Of a stretch of 64,000 nt of DNA, positions 33,739 through 44,550 are shown piece after piece. The stretch's first letter is position 1, and each line of letters starts with the position of its first letter. Position numbers and translations under genes: made by a program. Under the pieces are notes generated by a model. That model was not told the DNA's origin and did not search any database. It saw only the letters and a program-made list of their open reading frames with translations. Source of the stretch: Penicillus capitatus (taxonomy: Eukaryota; Chlorophyta); NCBI GenBank assembly GCA_965649825.1, contig OZ287697.1:682001-746000 (forward strand). The letters are read 5' to 3'.

Positions 33739-35906
33739 TCAATAGTCCGTCTTGGTGTGATGCCATCGGAAAACTGCCGAGATGGCAGACGATAACGTTA
33801 TCGATGTGCATCTCTCCACAACACATGCGACATGTCCGTCTGGACGCACGACGACAGCACATGTCTTTGGACCGCTGTTGCCTGGGATCAACACCCGACC
33901 GAGGTCTTCCCCTTCAAACAGTCGTATTGCCCCAAGCACCGTTGAATCCTTCATTTCTGTAACATCGACCAGACGAGAGAACGGAACGTCGTGTGCTTCG
34001 GGGACCACACGGTCATCGCTCTTCCCTTCTGTAGGAAGCAGCAGAAGAGCATGGGCCAATGAAGCCGCTTCTGTTTTTGCCAAGGCAGACAGAAGAGCCA
34101 CACATGTCTCTCTCTCGAAACCGATAAGAAGAACAAGGCATTTGATGATCGACCAAGAAATGATATCCAGCGATGACACTACACGACCAGACGGACACAG
34201 CCTCAACCAAGTGTGAGGTAGTCGACCACCAACGACGATTCTCGGAACAAAAGGCGTCGAACGTCCATGCCGTCGACGAGACTGATCGTCGACATTGTCG
34301 CCTGCCTCGGGAGGAGAGGCATAGACAAATCCGAGATCCTCTTTGGGAAATTGCAATCGCAGTAATCGACCTGATGCGAACATCTCTTGCACCTTCTGCC
34401 GCCTCCATGGAGCCAATGGCCCATGGTACCCACTCAAACGACGGCCTAAACGGAACAGCGTCAGCACGGCTGGCGAGCGGTTGTTTGCAGGAGCGACCGA
34501 GGCTGAGTCCTGACTCCAGAATGGACTTTGTCAAACTCCTCGGCGCAAAGCTGCCAAAACTCTGGGCGATTACATTGCTGAATAGCGAAGCATGTTGAGG
34601 ATCGAGTCCCAGTGCAGCGGGAATCGACGCAGCCTCTTTCCAGTTCTCGACACTCAGTTCAGCATTCCGCATCACGACAGGACGCCTTTCGTATGTGTAG
34701 GAAGACAAGAGATGTGCCGAAGGGGCCACATTCTTGATAGTGGCCGCCAGTTTCCACGCCAAGTTATGCGCATCCTGCATCAAATCCAGCATATCCAACG
34801 AACATACCATGTAGAGATATACCTGAATTCCGGTGTTCATACCGAAGCCTCCTGCTGGTGGGAAGACATGAGCTGCATCTCCCGCAATAAAGATATGTCC
34901 TCGTTGAAATGCATCCAGAGTGTTCGCTTTCATGATCCATGGACGAACGGATTCGATCTGCGCGACCCGATGAGTCGACAGCTTCGATCGGCGAGCTTTA
35001 CCCGGACATCGTTCAGCGGAAATCCGGCAGCGTGTCGGATCAGATCTGCACAGTGTTCGTGATCGAAATCGGATGATCGCTGAATCGGTGGAAAGAAAGG
35101 AATCTGCGCCACAAATTCGCCATCGTCCAGACAGTGCACGACAAGAACCATAACGACATGAACATTGAAGACGAAATAGAGCATCGCTGGATTCTCGGCA
35201 AGCGATTTTGCCAGAGCCTCTGAGTGGAAATGGACACTGAGCAGGTTCTGAATGGGTCCTGTTCCTGAAGCCAATCCACCTCAGCAGCAGAGATGCCTGG
35301 ATCACATGACGGACCTCGATGTGTGAGGCCTTGTTGTCGAACCAAGTGTGAATTGGCTCCATCGGCCAATACGACAAATTTTGATGTGACGTTTCGGTGG
35401 CGGTGGTCATTGTCTGTCGCATACGTCGCTGTCGCCCCTTCTCGAGTGGAAAGACAAGAGTGCACATGACTGGAGAATTGGACATCGACGTTTGGGCAGC
35501 GCTGTGCGCGATCGAGCAGCAGCGGCAGCAACTTGTTCTGAGAAAGATGCGCCACAGGTTCTGGCGAGAGATCTGTATACCGCGATGGCTGTCCACAGAA
35601 ATGATCGACCTCTCCAAAGGACCCTCCCTGTAATGTCTCGGTGTAGATGAATTTTCGCCACTGATCTAAGGGAGGCGTTCGCTCGGTGATCTCCTGAGCG
35701 AGTCCATCCAACGGCCGAAAGATCTCCATGGACCTCTGATTAATAAAATGCGCTTGAGGGTGACACGGGAGCGCCTGTCTCTTTTCTAAGAGGAGGACGG
35801 AGATATCATAGGATCCGAGTAGATTGCTGAGAACGAGGCCTGTCGGTCCGGCGCCGGCCACCACGACGTCATAATCTGCAGCAAACAGTCGAAATAGAGG
35901 GCGCAT
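33739..35906 (-). CDS. FAD-dependent aromatic monooxygenase with C-terminal thioredoxin-like domain
   Basis: N-terminus DYDVVVAGAGPTGLVLSNLLG is the FAD-binding GxGxxG, and later GHIFIAGDAAHVFPPAGGFGMNTGIQ is the GD motif that contacts the FAD ribityl chain. Introns join RG to TGPIQNLLSVHF (50 nt), DVR to IESVRPWIMKAN, and GIQ to DAHNLAWKL. The last part (LQFPKEDLGFVYA, RIVVGGRLPHTWLR, LVLLIGFE, VVVRPDGHVA) matches the thioredoxin-like dimerisation domain of phenol-hydroxylase-type enzymes. These insert one oxygen atom into aromatic or polyketide rings using NADPH; the substrate is unknown. It starts 29 bp from, and divergent to, the folate gene. Whether a last intron precedes the stop is unclear. 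Confidence 0.85.
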
Positions 35907-35935
35907 TTCAGGTCCGCCGTCATGTCGCGTTCACG

Positions 35936-37529
35936 ATGCATCGAACGGCTCGCTATTTGGCTATGACGAACAGAGGCATGCGTTTTCTGGACAGCTTGGT
36001 CAATTTCGAGCTCCGCACTCTGCCGGATCAAACGAATCCGAAAGAGGCGTTTCCGATAGAACGCATGAAAGACTTCCTGCACAATCTGGGTGATCCTCAG
36101 AAAGAGATGCGAGCCATACAGATCGCCGGAAGCAAAGGCAAAGGATCTGTGGCGGCGTTTTTGACGTCCATGTTCTCAGCCAGCTCTCTGAAGGCCGGAT
36201 GCATCACAAGTCCTCATGTGATTCGTGTCAATGAACGAACAGCCACGACGACTGATGGACAGGACGGCGTCGTGCAGCCGATCTCGACAGAACAACTCGA
36301 TGCCCTGCTCACGGAACACAGGTAATCATCAGATCTTGTTCACGATAGGATGCCGATGATCTGTGCGAATACCGGAGGCCTTTGATCGAGACGATGATTC
36401 AGGAGGGGCACGAAATCACCTACTTCGAAACGCTCGTGGCATTGGCCCTTGTGCACTTTGCTCGATCGGGTATAGCGCACGTCGTTATGGAAACGGGGAT
36501 CGGTGGCGAGACAGATGCGACCAATTGTTTTGAAGATGGACAAGTGGACGGCACCGTTCTATGTGCGATGGAAGCAGAGCATCTGGGAATTCTGGGTGAC
36601 AATCTGGATGACGTCGTCCGGAACGAAGTTTCCATTACCAGACGTCACCGTCCGGTCATCGTTGCCCCTCAGCACACCACAGAAATGCAGCATCGAATTT
36701 TCGAACTCTGCCGTTCAAGAGAGTGTCTATTGTGCGACAGAATCGACAAGATTGTCGTTAAGCACCGATCGTATCGAGAGATAGAGACGACGATGGTAGA
36801 GGAGCTCGATATTCAGATCGACAAATCGCTTGTCGAAGGCGCAGATGATCTGGTGTTTCACGGCGTCCAGTCACGCCTCATTGGCCAACATCAACATCAG
36901 AACATACGAACGGCTCTTTTTGCAGCTCTGGTGGCCGATCTGCAGAAATGGCCGTTGACAGAGCAGGCGATGAAGCGTGGAATAGAAGACGCTTTTGTCC
37001 CGGGCAGGATGCAGACCTTCAGGGCATCGCCCAATTCGGAGTGGTTCCTCATCGATGGCGCTCATACAAAACACGCAGCGAGATTCTTTGCGCAGCTACT
37101 GAGGACACTCTTTCCCAATGAATCCATCGCCCTCGTTCTGTGCATCGGAAAGGGCAAACAGTATGGCGAGATTCTGAAGGAGGTCATTGCAGTGCTTCCA
37201 GATGTTGTCGTCCTCACCACCTATCCCCTCGCCAAGTTCCTCTCACCAGGTGGCTTTCTCTAATCGCTGAGTGGCTGGTCTTGATGAATGCAGGGGAGTT
37301 GTATGCTCACTGGGAGGATTGTGAGACACAGTTCCGTCGACAGCAGCCATTCCGTTGCCGAAAGATGATCGCGGCAAACATGGCCACGGCCATTCTTCGA
37401 GCGCGACAGGAACTGAAAGGCGTCCTGAAGCCGAATGCGAAATCTCCGGGCGTGATCGGTGTGACAGGATCTCTGTACGGTGCAGGAGTAGCGTTGAGTT
37501 TTTTGGAGGATGAACGAAATGACGCGTGA
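35936..37529 (+). CDS. FPGS: Folylpolyglutamate synthase / dihydrofolate synthase
   Basis: Three exons. The P-loop IAGSKGKGSVAAFL, SPHVIRVNER and the Mur-ligase-type motifs YFETLVALALVHF and VVMETGIGGETDATN are followed by FLIDGAHTKHA and the terminal VIGVTGSLYGAG. Intron 1 is 36322-36377 (joins EHR to PLIETM). Intron 2 starts GTGGCTTTCTC and joins LSPG to ELYAHW. The enzyme adds glutamates to folates, trapping them in cells or organelles. The start MHRTARYLAMTNRG could be a weak targeting sequence; the second Met is an alternative. Confidence 0.9.
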
Positions 37530-37888
37530 GGCGTATGACTGATCACCCAATAGACATTTTGGAAGGCGCCCTTCATATGGACGCAAGAGATTCTTTTTCC
37601 CGCATGCATACATCTCCATCTGTCACATCAATCTACCACCATGGCACACAAAATCCATCCGCAGACCTCTCCTCAACCACTTGACATACGGCAACGGATG
37701 CATTCCATGGAAATGGACGACATCGCGGTATCTCCATATCGTGTCTGCCGTCGAGGCATAGAGAAGTGATGTGACGTCGCCTCTCTCGAATCTTGGTATG
37801 TTCAGGGTGGGAGGGGTACGTCACAACGATCTTCAGAGTATGACATGCGGGCGCAGGTTTCGGAAGTGACGTTTCGCGTACGGTAAAA
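37530..37888. other. Intergenic with two copies of the 8-mer
   Basis: No supported gene. CTGTCACATCA lies at about 37611 and GATGTGAC at about 37769, so the motif is not confined to introns. Confidence 0.4.
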
Positions 37889-38467
37889 ATGCGAACACGT
37901 CGTAGCGCGCGTCTATCGAGCCAGTCTGCCGTGGCCGCTCTCCTCGAAATCGAAGAAGAGACAGAGACGGATGCAGAGACCACTTCGGAACCCGACATCC
38001 CAACGCCGTCGCCCAAACGCGTGAAAACCAGTCCAAAGCCGCGACGCAACAGCCGTTCCGTCAAAAAGAAGGGACCCTTAACACAGCGTGTCAATAGCAC
38101 CGTCAACCACACCTACGCCATTGCCGCCTCCTTACAAAGTCCTGCAGGCCACGATGCATGTACCCCATGACTGCCACAGCGCGTCTCTTGCAACAATCGT
38201 CGTCTGTTTGTCTCAGATGGTGAACCAGTGGATGTCGTCGTGCAAGCGATTGAACGAATGGGTCCCTTAGCAAGTCTGCGTTGCGGTGTCCTTAATCAAG
38301 AGCAGAGATTAGATCGACATGTTCTGATCGATGCACACAAGACCGAGAAGCAGTTTGCCATCGAAGTCGGGCGTTCCTTAACGCTCTGTCCACCGTGGCA
38401 CGAACTCAATCTTCCGGACGGAACAAAATCGTGGATCTGTCCCTTTGTTTTGCCACGGCGCACCTAA
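37889..38467 (+). CDS. Unrecognised basic, probably nuclear protein
   Basis: Exon 1 (from ATG 37889) encodes MRTRRSARLSSQSAVAALL, an acidic patch, then a Lys/Arg/Pro/Ser-rich segment (SPKRVKTSPKPRRNSRSVKK) that looks like a nuclear-localisation or DNA-binding tail. Splicing a 78-nt intron starting GTCCTGCAGG and ending TTTGTCTCAG joins ASLQ to GEPVDVVVQAIERMG and continues to PFVLPRRT stop. The C-terminal part looks folded (alternating hydrophobics, Cys/Trp), but I do not recognise it. It lies between convergent RBMX2 and co-directional FPGS. Confidence 0.5.
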
Positions 38468-38531
38468 CACTTCATTTTCGTCTCTCCGTAGACATGAATG
38501 CCGATTTCGAGACGCCTGTAAAAGACAACAG

Positions 38532-39158
38532 TCATTTATGTATGCGCTTATAACGACGGCAGTGTGGTCCACCTTCAGATGCCTCGGCAGCTGGCGGGAA
38601 ACTCTTCTGCTTTTTCTTTAGATGTGCATTGAGCTGATCGAAGAGCGATCCTTCTGGAAGGTCACTCTCACTCGGCATCTCGCGTTTAGTCTCGGAGCTT
38701 TCGACAGAAGGACGAGGTGGTGCAGCAGGATGTTTCGTTGGATGTTCGTCGTTTCGGAGGGTCTTTGTCTTGACAGCTTCCTCATCACTTCCGTCTTCTT
38801 CGCGTTTTCTTTTGTAATCGGCGACGTGTTCAACGCGAATCACACGACCAGCCACACGGGCGCCACTTAGATTGTCCACGGCCAGAATCGTGCTCTTCTG
38901 ATTCTCGTAGGCCAGAAAAGCGAATCCTCTCGATTTCCCTGTCGACTTGTCTTTGATGAGATTGACGTCGACGACTTCACCGTACTGTGCGAACACCGCC
39001 AACAAGTCCCCTTCGGTTAATTCGTAGTCCAATCCGCCGACATAGACGTACGCCGAATGCTTGAATCCTTCGTGCCAAGAGGCGCCTTCAGTGAGTCCCA
39101 AATCGCGCTCTTTGAGAGTGGCCTTCTGTGTATTGCGAATCTGGGTGAGAGGATTCAT
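38532..39158 (-). CDS. RBMX2: RRM splicing factor, RBMX2/Ist3 type
   Basis: A 208-residue, apparently intronless protein. The RRM (about residues 37-113) has both RNP motifs: AYVYVGGLDY and KSRGFAFLAY. The N-terminal NPLTQIRNTQKATLKERDLG and SWHEGFKHSAYVYVGGL are hallmarks of RBMX2/Snu17 (Ist3), the scaffold of the RES complex that helps the spliceosome retain and splice pre-mRNA. This suits an intron-dense genome. The tail is charged and low-complexity (KRKREEDGSDEEA). It starts 14 bp from MSH1 on the opposite strand. Confidence 0.92.
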   Translation of the reverse strand: MNPLTQIRNTQKATLKERDLGLTEGASWHEGFKHSAYVYVGGLDYELTEGDLLAVFAQYGEVVDVNLIKDKSTGKSRGFAFLAYENQKSTILAVDNLSGARVAGRVIRVEHVADYKRKREEDGSDEEAVKTKTLRNDEHPTKHPAAPPRPSVESSETKREMPSESDLPEGSLFDQLNAHLKKKQKSFPPAAEASEGGPHCRRYKRIHK

Positions 39159-39172
39159 AATGATAGGGTAAA

Positions 39173-42100
39173 ATGCAGAACAGGCGCATCATCTCGTGCG
39201 CAGATCGAGTTGGATGCCTCTGTCGACGTCACATCACGCGTTCGGCAGTAGAGATGTCGCAGGTGTCTTTTTTGGCACGTGGCCAGCGTCACGTGATCGA
39301 TCGCCTTCGTCGGCGTCATCCCTTGCCCCTCACTGCTTTCCCTTTGCGCTTTGCTGTCCGTTGGTGTTCGGCGACGCGAAAGGACCAAGGCAACGGGATC
39401 TTGACCGATGACAAGGCACCTGTCCAGTCCATGCCTGCGGACGCACGGACTTATTGGCAGTCGATTCTGGACACCATCGAATCGCCCGTCGCACAGCGCA
39501 TGATCGAACAACTCGACATGGAGAACGTAACGGGACTGCCAGATGTGTTGCCCAAGCGTCCGAATTGTTTGGACTTCCACCGCGAGGTGAAGGCGCAGCA
39601 TCCAGATAAGCTCGTTCTGATCCAAGTTGGCGATTTTTATGAGACCATGGGGCACGATGCCGTTCTTTTGGTCAACGGATGCGGATTGGCACCTATGCTG
39701 CCGAAGAATGGGATACCTCTCGCTGGCTTTCCCATTGCAAATCTTCCAAAAATGCGAAAAATGATCGTTGAGCAGTTGCGGCTCTCAATGGTCGTGTGCA
39801 ATCAATACGATCTCGCTAAAGATGAACGCCATGGTAGCTACACCAAAGGACGACGTGTATCCGCCATCTACCATCCAGGGGATCAGAGCTACGCTGTCGC
39901 GCTGGATAATCCTTCGCCATCGGCTGTCACATCAACTGTGTGCTTGAGCTGGGAAAGAGAAGGCTTCAGCATCGCAGAGTTTCGTACGGACCGTGCGAAA
40001 GTCCGAATCGCATCTGGGATGACACAGGATGCTATGTGGGGACAGTTGGCCAGTCGTTCAGTGGCGGCGCCCATCTGCATCCACACATCTTTTGCAGAGC
40101 GTGTCCCCGATTGGCAAAAACGTCTTAAACGTGTGATGCCTCACGTTGCGAATCGCATTTGGAAATTCGAAGCAGAGGATCCAGCAGCAGCGTTCCTTCA
40201 GTTTCTGGAGCAGCATCAAAAAACGAAGACAGAGCTGACGATCGATCGGCTGTCCCATCAAAAGAGTAAGCGACAGAGATGTCCTTCATTCTACACGGCA
40301 TCGCAGTTGGGCATGGCGGGAGGAAACGGAATTCCAGACATCTTGAGCTTCATCGTCCCTCCGGATAGCCTCTCTCCTGTCAAAGAGTGGTTCCGAGATC
40401 TCTTGCTGGTGCCGAGAGGGCAAGAGACAAGCTGTATCATTCAGAAAGCGCTCAGATGCATTGCAGGAATATCAGACTCACTCCCCCCGATGCGCACCTA
40501 CCTTTCACCTGGAGGCGTGGCAAAGGCGAGAACGTATTTTTCGAAACAACAGATGTTAATAGAGATGTTGTAGACCTTTGAAGATCCGACACTGACACCA
40601 AGTTTCTTGAGAAAAGTACATGGACTGTTGACAGATATCGTCGATCTTTTTCAGACAGAGTCTCTGCATGAGTTTGCCACCACACTGCTGCATTTGGTAG
40701 AGCTGGAACAGGAAGTCTCTATCGATGTGGACTCTTTTCACGATCTCTGTTGCCGGATGCAGACAGCCATTGAAGAGGTGGAGCAAATATCTATCAAAAA
40801 CTGCCGATGCATCTGAAACAATGCTCTAGGTTATTGTGCTCGACATTTCCGAAGCAAAGAAAGAGACTGAAGAATCGATCTCGGCGCCAGAAGAAGCATG
40901 CAATCAGCTTGCCGAGATCTGTGAAGATTTTCATGGCATTGTCCATGATCGACACCTTCGACAGGAGCTCGAAAATCTACGACAGCATAGGGAGGCTGTC
41001 TGTTGTGCTCTCTTCGAAATTCTGGAGAGACTCAGTCGCCTGAACGACGCTGCCTACATTGCAAGAGAGGTAAAACTCGAATTGGATCGATCCAATTCGA
41101 CTCTATACCTTTCACTCCCTGTCGCTCTCATGAAGCATCCAGACATCGGCACCGTTGGTCTCATCCGACCACAGTGGTCGTTGGGTGGCAAGAAAACCAA
41201 CAGACACTACTACTCGACAAACGATCTGGAATTGGCCATTCTTAACTACAAGGAATACTGTGCTGGCATCTCATCCAGAGTAACCGCACTGTTGCGGACC
41301 TTGACAGAGCAGTTAAGTTGCTCGACCTTAATCCAGGCATGTCGTTTGAGCATTTGTGCTCAGTCGCTGATCCAGCACAGTTGGGAAGCACACGATCGTC
41401 ATTGGTGCATGCCTGTCTTGTCAGACACATCCAAGTCTCTCAGCATCACGGGTGTTTGGCCGTACTGGATGGATGGGAGCCACGAGAAAACAGTAACCAA
41501 CAGTCTCGAACTGAAGGACATGGTGCTTCTGACAGGACCCAATATGGCAGGGAAATCCACTGTTCTGCGTTCGGTAGCAGCTGTGTCTATGTTAGCATTG
41601 GCAGGGCTCTATGCACCAGCAGAGGCAGTGCAGTGCCCTCTGCTCGATTATATCGTATTGCGTTCTTTTTCGGGCGACAGTCCTTTTGATCAGCACAGTG
41701 GCTTCTCCATGGAGATGGCCGAAATGCGACTGGCTGTTGAGCAGTGTACAGATCGGAGTCTGATTCTGATCGATGAACTCGGCAAAGGAACGGAAGTGAA
41801 GACAGGCGGCGGACTTGCTGGGAGTCTCTTGGAGTATTTTGCAAGCAAAAAGTGCATCGGCATCTTCTCTACGCATCTCCACCTGATCAAAACGATGCCC
41901 CTCAAGATGAACGGCATTTCTCTCATGAAGATGAACACGAATGTCATCGAAGCTGAAAAGAAAGAGGATCTAGAAATGCCACTGGAGAAGATCTATGCCC
42001 CGGAGTGGACAGTCACATCAGGCAAGCCATACCGGATGTGTTGTAAGGGTAAGATGGGTGGCATTCAGGATACAATGCATGCAGTCTGTCTTTGCAAGTG

Positions 42101-42743
42101 GCTTGGCAATGTGGTTTGCCATCGGCCGTTGTGGCACGAGCCAATCGATACCAAACGGAAATCGATCGAGGCATCGCGCGCCGCCATCCGACGAAGACGT
42201 CGCCAAAGTCCACATCAACTCCGATCACTCCGTCGGTAGACGAAGACCGCCAACTCGAAAACAACGGTGTTCCTTTTGTCGCCGCGGATGATAATAGCAT
42301 CGCTGAACTGCTTTTGGCCGTCTGTGCCGCCAGAGGATTGAACGGATCCAACGGAGAGCCACTCAAAGTACGACGCGTTCTTAAGTACTGGCTAACTGAC
42401 ATATGTGACGACTTGGCGTCAGGTTTACCACGTCAAGGAGCGTCAACATCCGCCGCCACGTACTGCTCGGCGGAGCTGTGTCTATGTCTGTCGCCGTAGG
42501 ACCGGACTTCACTACGTCGGCGAGACAGACGATCTAAAAGGACGTCTCCTCTACCATCAGCGCAAGGCTCGAGGACGTCTGGGGCCATTCGAGACCTGGT
42601 ACATCTGCATTCCGCGGACGGAAGGGGCTAAGAGCATGAGCCGTTCCGTAGAGAAGGCCATGATCGAGTCGATGATGCACCAAGGTTACGTCATGGAATC
42701 GACGCGTGATGTACGTAACAAACACTTTGGACTGAACGATTGA
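39173..42743 (+). CDS. MSH1: Plant-type organellar MutS homologue MSH1 with C-terminal GIY-YIG nuclease
   Basis: The Arg-rich, acid-poor start ([20 protein letters not shown]...[12 protein letters not shown]) looks like an organelle presequence. MutS domain I is clear ([26 protein letters not shown]). The ATPase has Walker [14 protein letters not shown], Walker [13 protein letters not shown] and a TH switch (FSTHLH). After introns at about 42045-42098 (joins RMC to LAWQCGLP) and 42368-42422 (joins LK to VYHVKER), the C-terminus reads [31 protein letters not shown], the GIY-YIG endonuclease layout of plant MSH1. Such proteins suppress illegitimate recombination in mitochondria and plastids. 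Introns near 40,510-40,580 and 40,783-40,840 are inferred. Confidence 0.9.
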
Positions 42744-42744
42744 G

Positions 42745-42906
42745 ATGCCGGAGATTCCTACGCCAAGCGACGTCGCCTACATTTGCGGCCAGTGTCACGC
42801 CGAGACAGTTCTGAAGCCTGGCGACGTCATCCAGTGCCGCGAATGTGGATATCGTATTCTCTATAAGAAACGGACGAAACGGGTTGTGCAGTTCGAAGCA
42901 CGTTAG
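42745..42906 (+). CDS. RPB12: RNA polymerase I/II/III shared subunit Rpb12 (RPABC4)
   Basis: A 53-residue protein. One zinc ribbon, CGQCHAET...[16 protein letters not shown], followed by VVQFEAR and stop, is the nearly invariant C-terminus of Rpb12/Rpc10, a structural zinc subunit common to all three nuclear polymerases. The N-terminal [16 protein letters not shown] fits. ATG begins one base after the MSH1 stop (42741-42743), and the stop lies 11 bp from the convergent HAT1 stop, so there is virtually no spacer on either side. Confidence 0.95.
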   Translation: MPEIPTPSDVAYICGQCHAETVLKPGDVIQCRECGYRILYKKRTKRVVQFEAR

Positions 42907-42917
42907 CTCAATGCGCG

Positions 42918-44523
42918 TCATTGTTTTGAAAAAGAGTGATGATGTACAAAGTGTGACGCGAGAGTGAGAACTTCATTGAGCTTTTGCTGTAAGAGGCGCT
43001 CTTTCTCTTCTTCGTCTGACGGACACGATTCCGAAGGCATGACCATCACACCGTGCACGATTTTGCCCACACCTTCATGACCTGAATAAAAAGTGCGAGA
43101 AAAGTGTGAGAAGCGAGGGGAAATACGGCAAGGCATCATGACAAAACTGTCGACGGGTTGTCCATGAGAACCGAGCGCTTGGAAGAAAACTTTGTGATGT
43201 GACGTGTCTTTCTCCCTGGCCTTCCATTGACGCAGCAGATGTTGAGAGATCTGACTTGTCTTTTCAGGCACTCCAATACCTCTTGTCATCAACAAAGCAC
43301 TCCATAGCACATCGATCTAAATCACATCCACCAGTTAAGGGCCTCGGTGTTACGAGACGTGCGACATCTCGTAGAGGAATACGAAAAGTGGCATGAATCT
43401 CCTGGATCTGTGTCTTTGTCAATAAAGTACTGGCCTTGTCCGCTGTCTCTATACTTATCTACACAGTTTATCGCACTTTGAAGATAAGAGTGAGGGAATA
43501 GATACCTGGTGCTCTTGCAGTGCGTCCTGTATCCATGGACAGCCGTAAAGGTTCTTCATATCCAACATGCGTTTCATTCTGGACACCGTTTCCGTCGGAT
43601 CTTCGACCTGCGTGTGATGTGTGGTTTGGAAGATCGGGCAAGAATGATGTAGGTACCGAGATATCCACTGCTTGCTTCTCTTTGGCAACGGCATAGACTG
43701 TTTCCATCATCTGCATACCGATGCCTTTCTGCTGATAGCCAGGTAGGACGAAGATCTGACCGATGCGATCGCGATGCCTGTCGGGATAGGCATAGCATCG
43801 ATAGACGGTTGTATAACCGACCTGCACGCTTTCAGAGAACGGCATCTCGATGCCCATCACGATCTTACCAATCTCGATTCCCCTTGGCGCTGGAAGAACG
43901 CGCAGAAAATGGTCCAGTCAGGATCTGAGGTGTCTATACATTGGAAGCCATCGATGAAGAACATCAAGAATGGTTCCAAACGATAATGCATTTCCTGCAA
44001 CAGCTCGATGGCGATGGCGATACAGATGTCACATCAATACCTTGAGACGCGCATGGGCGGTATGCAACGGCGCATGGGTCAGGACGAGCGACCCGTCCAG
44101 AAACGCCGTCTTGTCTCGTGTGCATTCGCCAAAGACGTCGATCTCGGGGGCCGAAGTGCGAAAGGCGAGGCAGCGTTCGGCAAAGTCCTCCGCCGAGATC
44201 TCAAAATCATACTCGAATTGCTCGCGCAAGAGGGCCCGGACGTCATTCGCCTCGTCCTCTCTTTTCTTAAAGGTGACGTCCAGCATCGCGTAGAAACTCA
44301 ATCGATCGATCGACAGCGTCACTTTGAGACCTTCGTAGCCGCGAATTTCTTCTTTCTCGCCAAAAAACGCGTGAGAAAATGAAGGGGCGACGATATCAGC
44401 GACGACCATTTGCCGTGTCTTGGCGTCGATATCGACCCACTGCAGTGAGAGGACGTCGTTTGCGCGACAGGTGTCGTTGACGACGTCTTCGTCGACTTTC
44501 GGACGCTTTGATCCTGGTTCCAT
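42918..44523 (-). CDS. HAT1: Histone acetyltransferase HAT1 (type B, catalytic)
   Basis: The N-terminal HAT1 domain is in exon 1 (FFGEKEEIRGYEGLKVTLSID, FEISAEDFAERC). An intron at 43995-44040 leads to EMHYRLEPFLMFFIDGFQCID and the GNAT core VGYTTVYRCYAYPDRHRDRIGQ, FVLPGYQQKGIGMQMM with the acetyl-CoA loop Q-x-x-G-x-G. Then come VEDPTETVSRMKRMLD, QEIHATFRIPLRDVARL and IDVLWSALLMTRG. HAT1 acetylates newly made histone H4 on K5/K12 before chromatin assembly. An intron at 43147-43203 (57 nt, no in-frame stop) begins GTCACATCAC, and the first intron begins GTATTGATGTGACA. Both ends abut neighbours. Confidence 0.88.
43147..43203 (-). other. Probable HAT1 intron beginning GTCACATCAC
   Basis: 57 nt, a multiple of three with no in-frame stop, so it could also be read as coding (SHHKVFFQALG). 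I favour an intron because both borders are good, removal joins KDT to FVMMPC, and the donor is identical to that of eS8 intron 3. Confidence 0.55.
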
Positions 44524-44550
44524 GATGACGATAACGTGGTGGGACGAACG

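Noticed and set aside
33739-34467. Separate 242-codon gene at the end of the monooxygenase
   Set aside because: Its sequence is the thioredoxin-like C-terminal domain expected of the monooxygenase and follows the upstream exon after a normal intron.
37633-38112. 159-codon minus frame
   Set aside because: Antisense to the unknown basic protein exon; Ser/Val/Arg composition is the complement of its codons.
39900-39960. Intron starting GTCACATCAACTG in MSH1
   Set aside because: Removal (52 nt) would shift the frame, and the retained sequence continues the MutS domain with sensible alignment, so I read it as coding.
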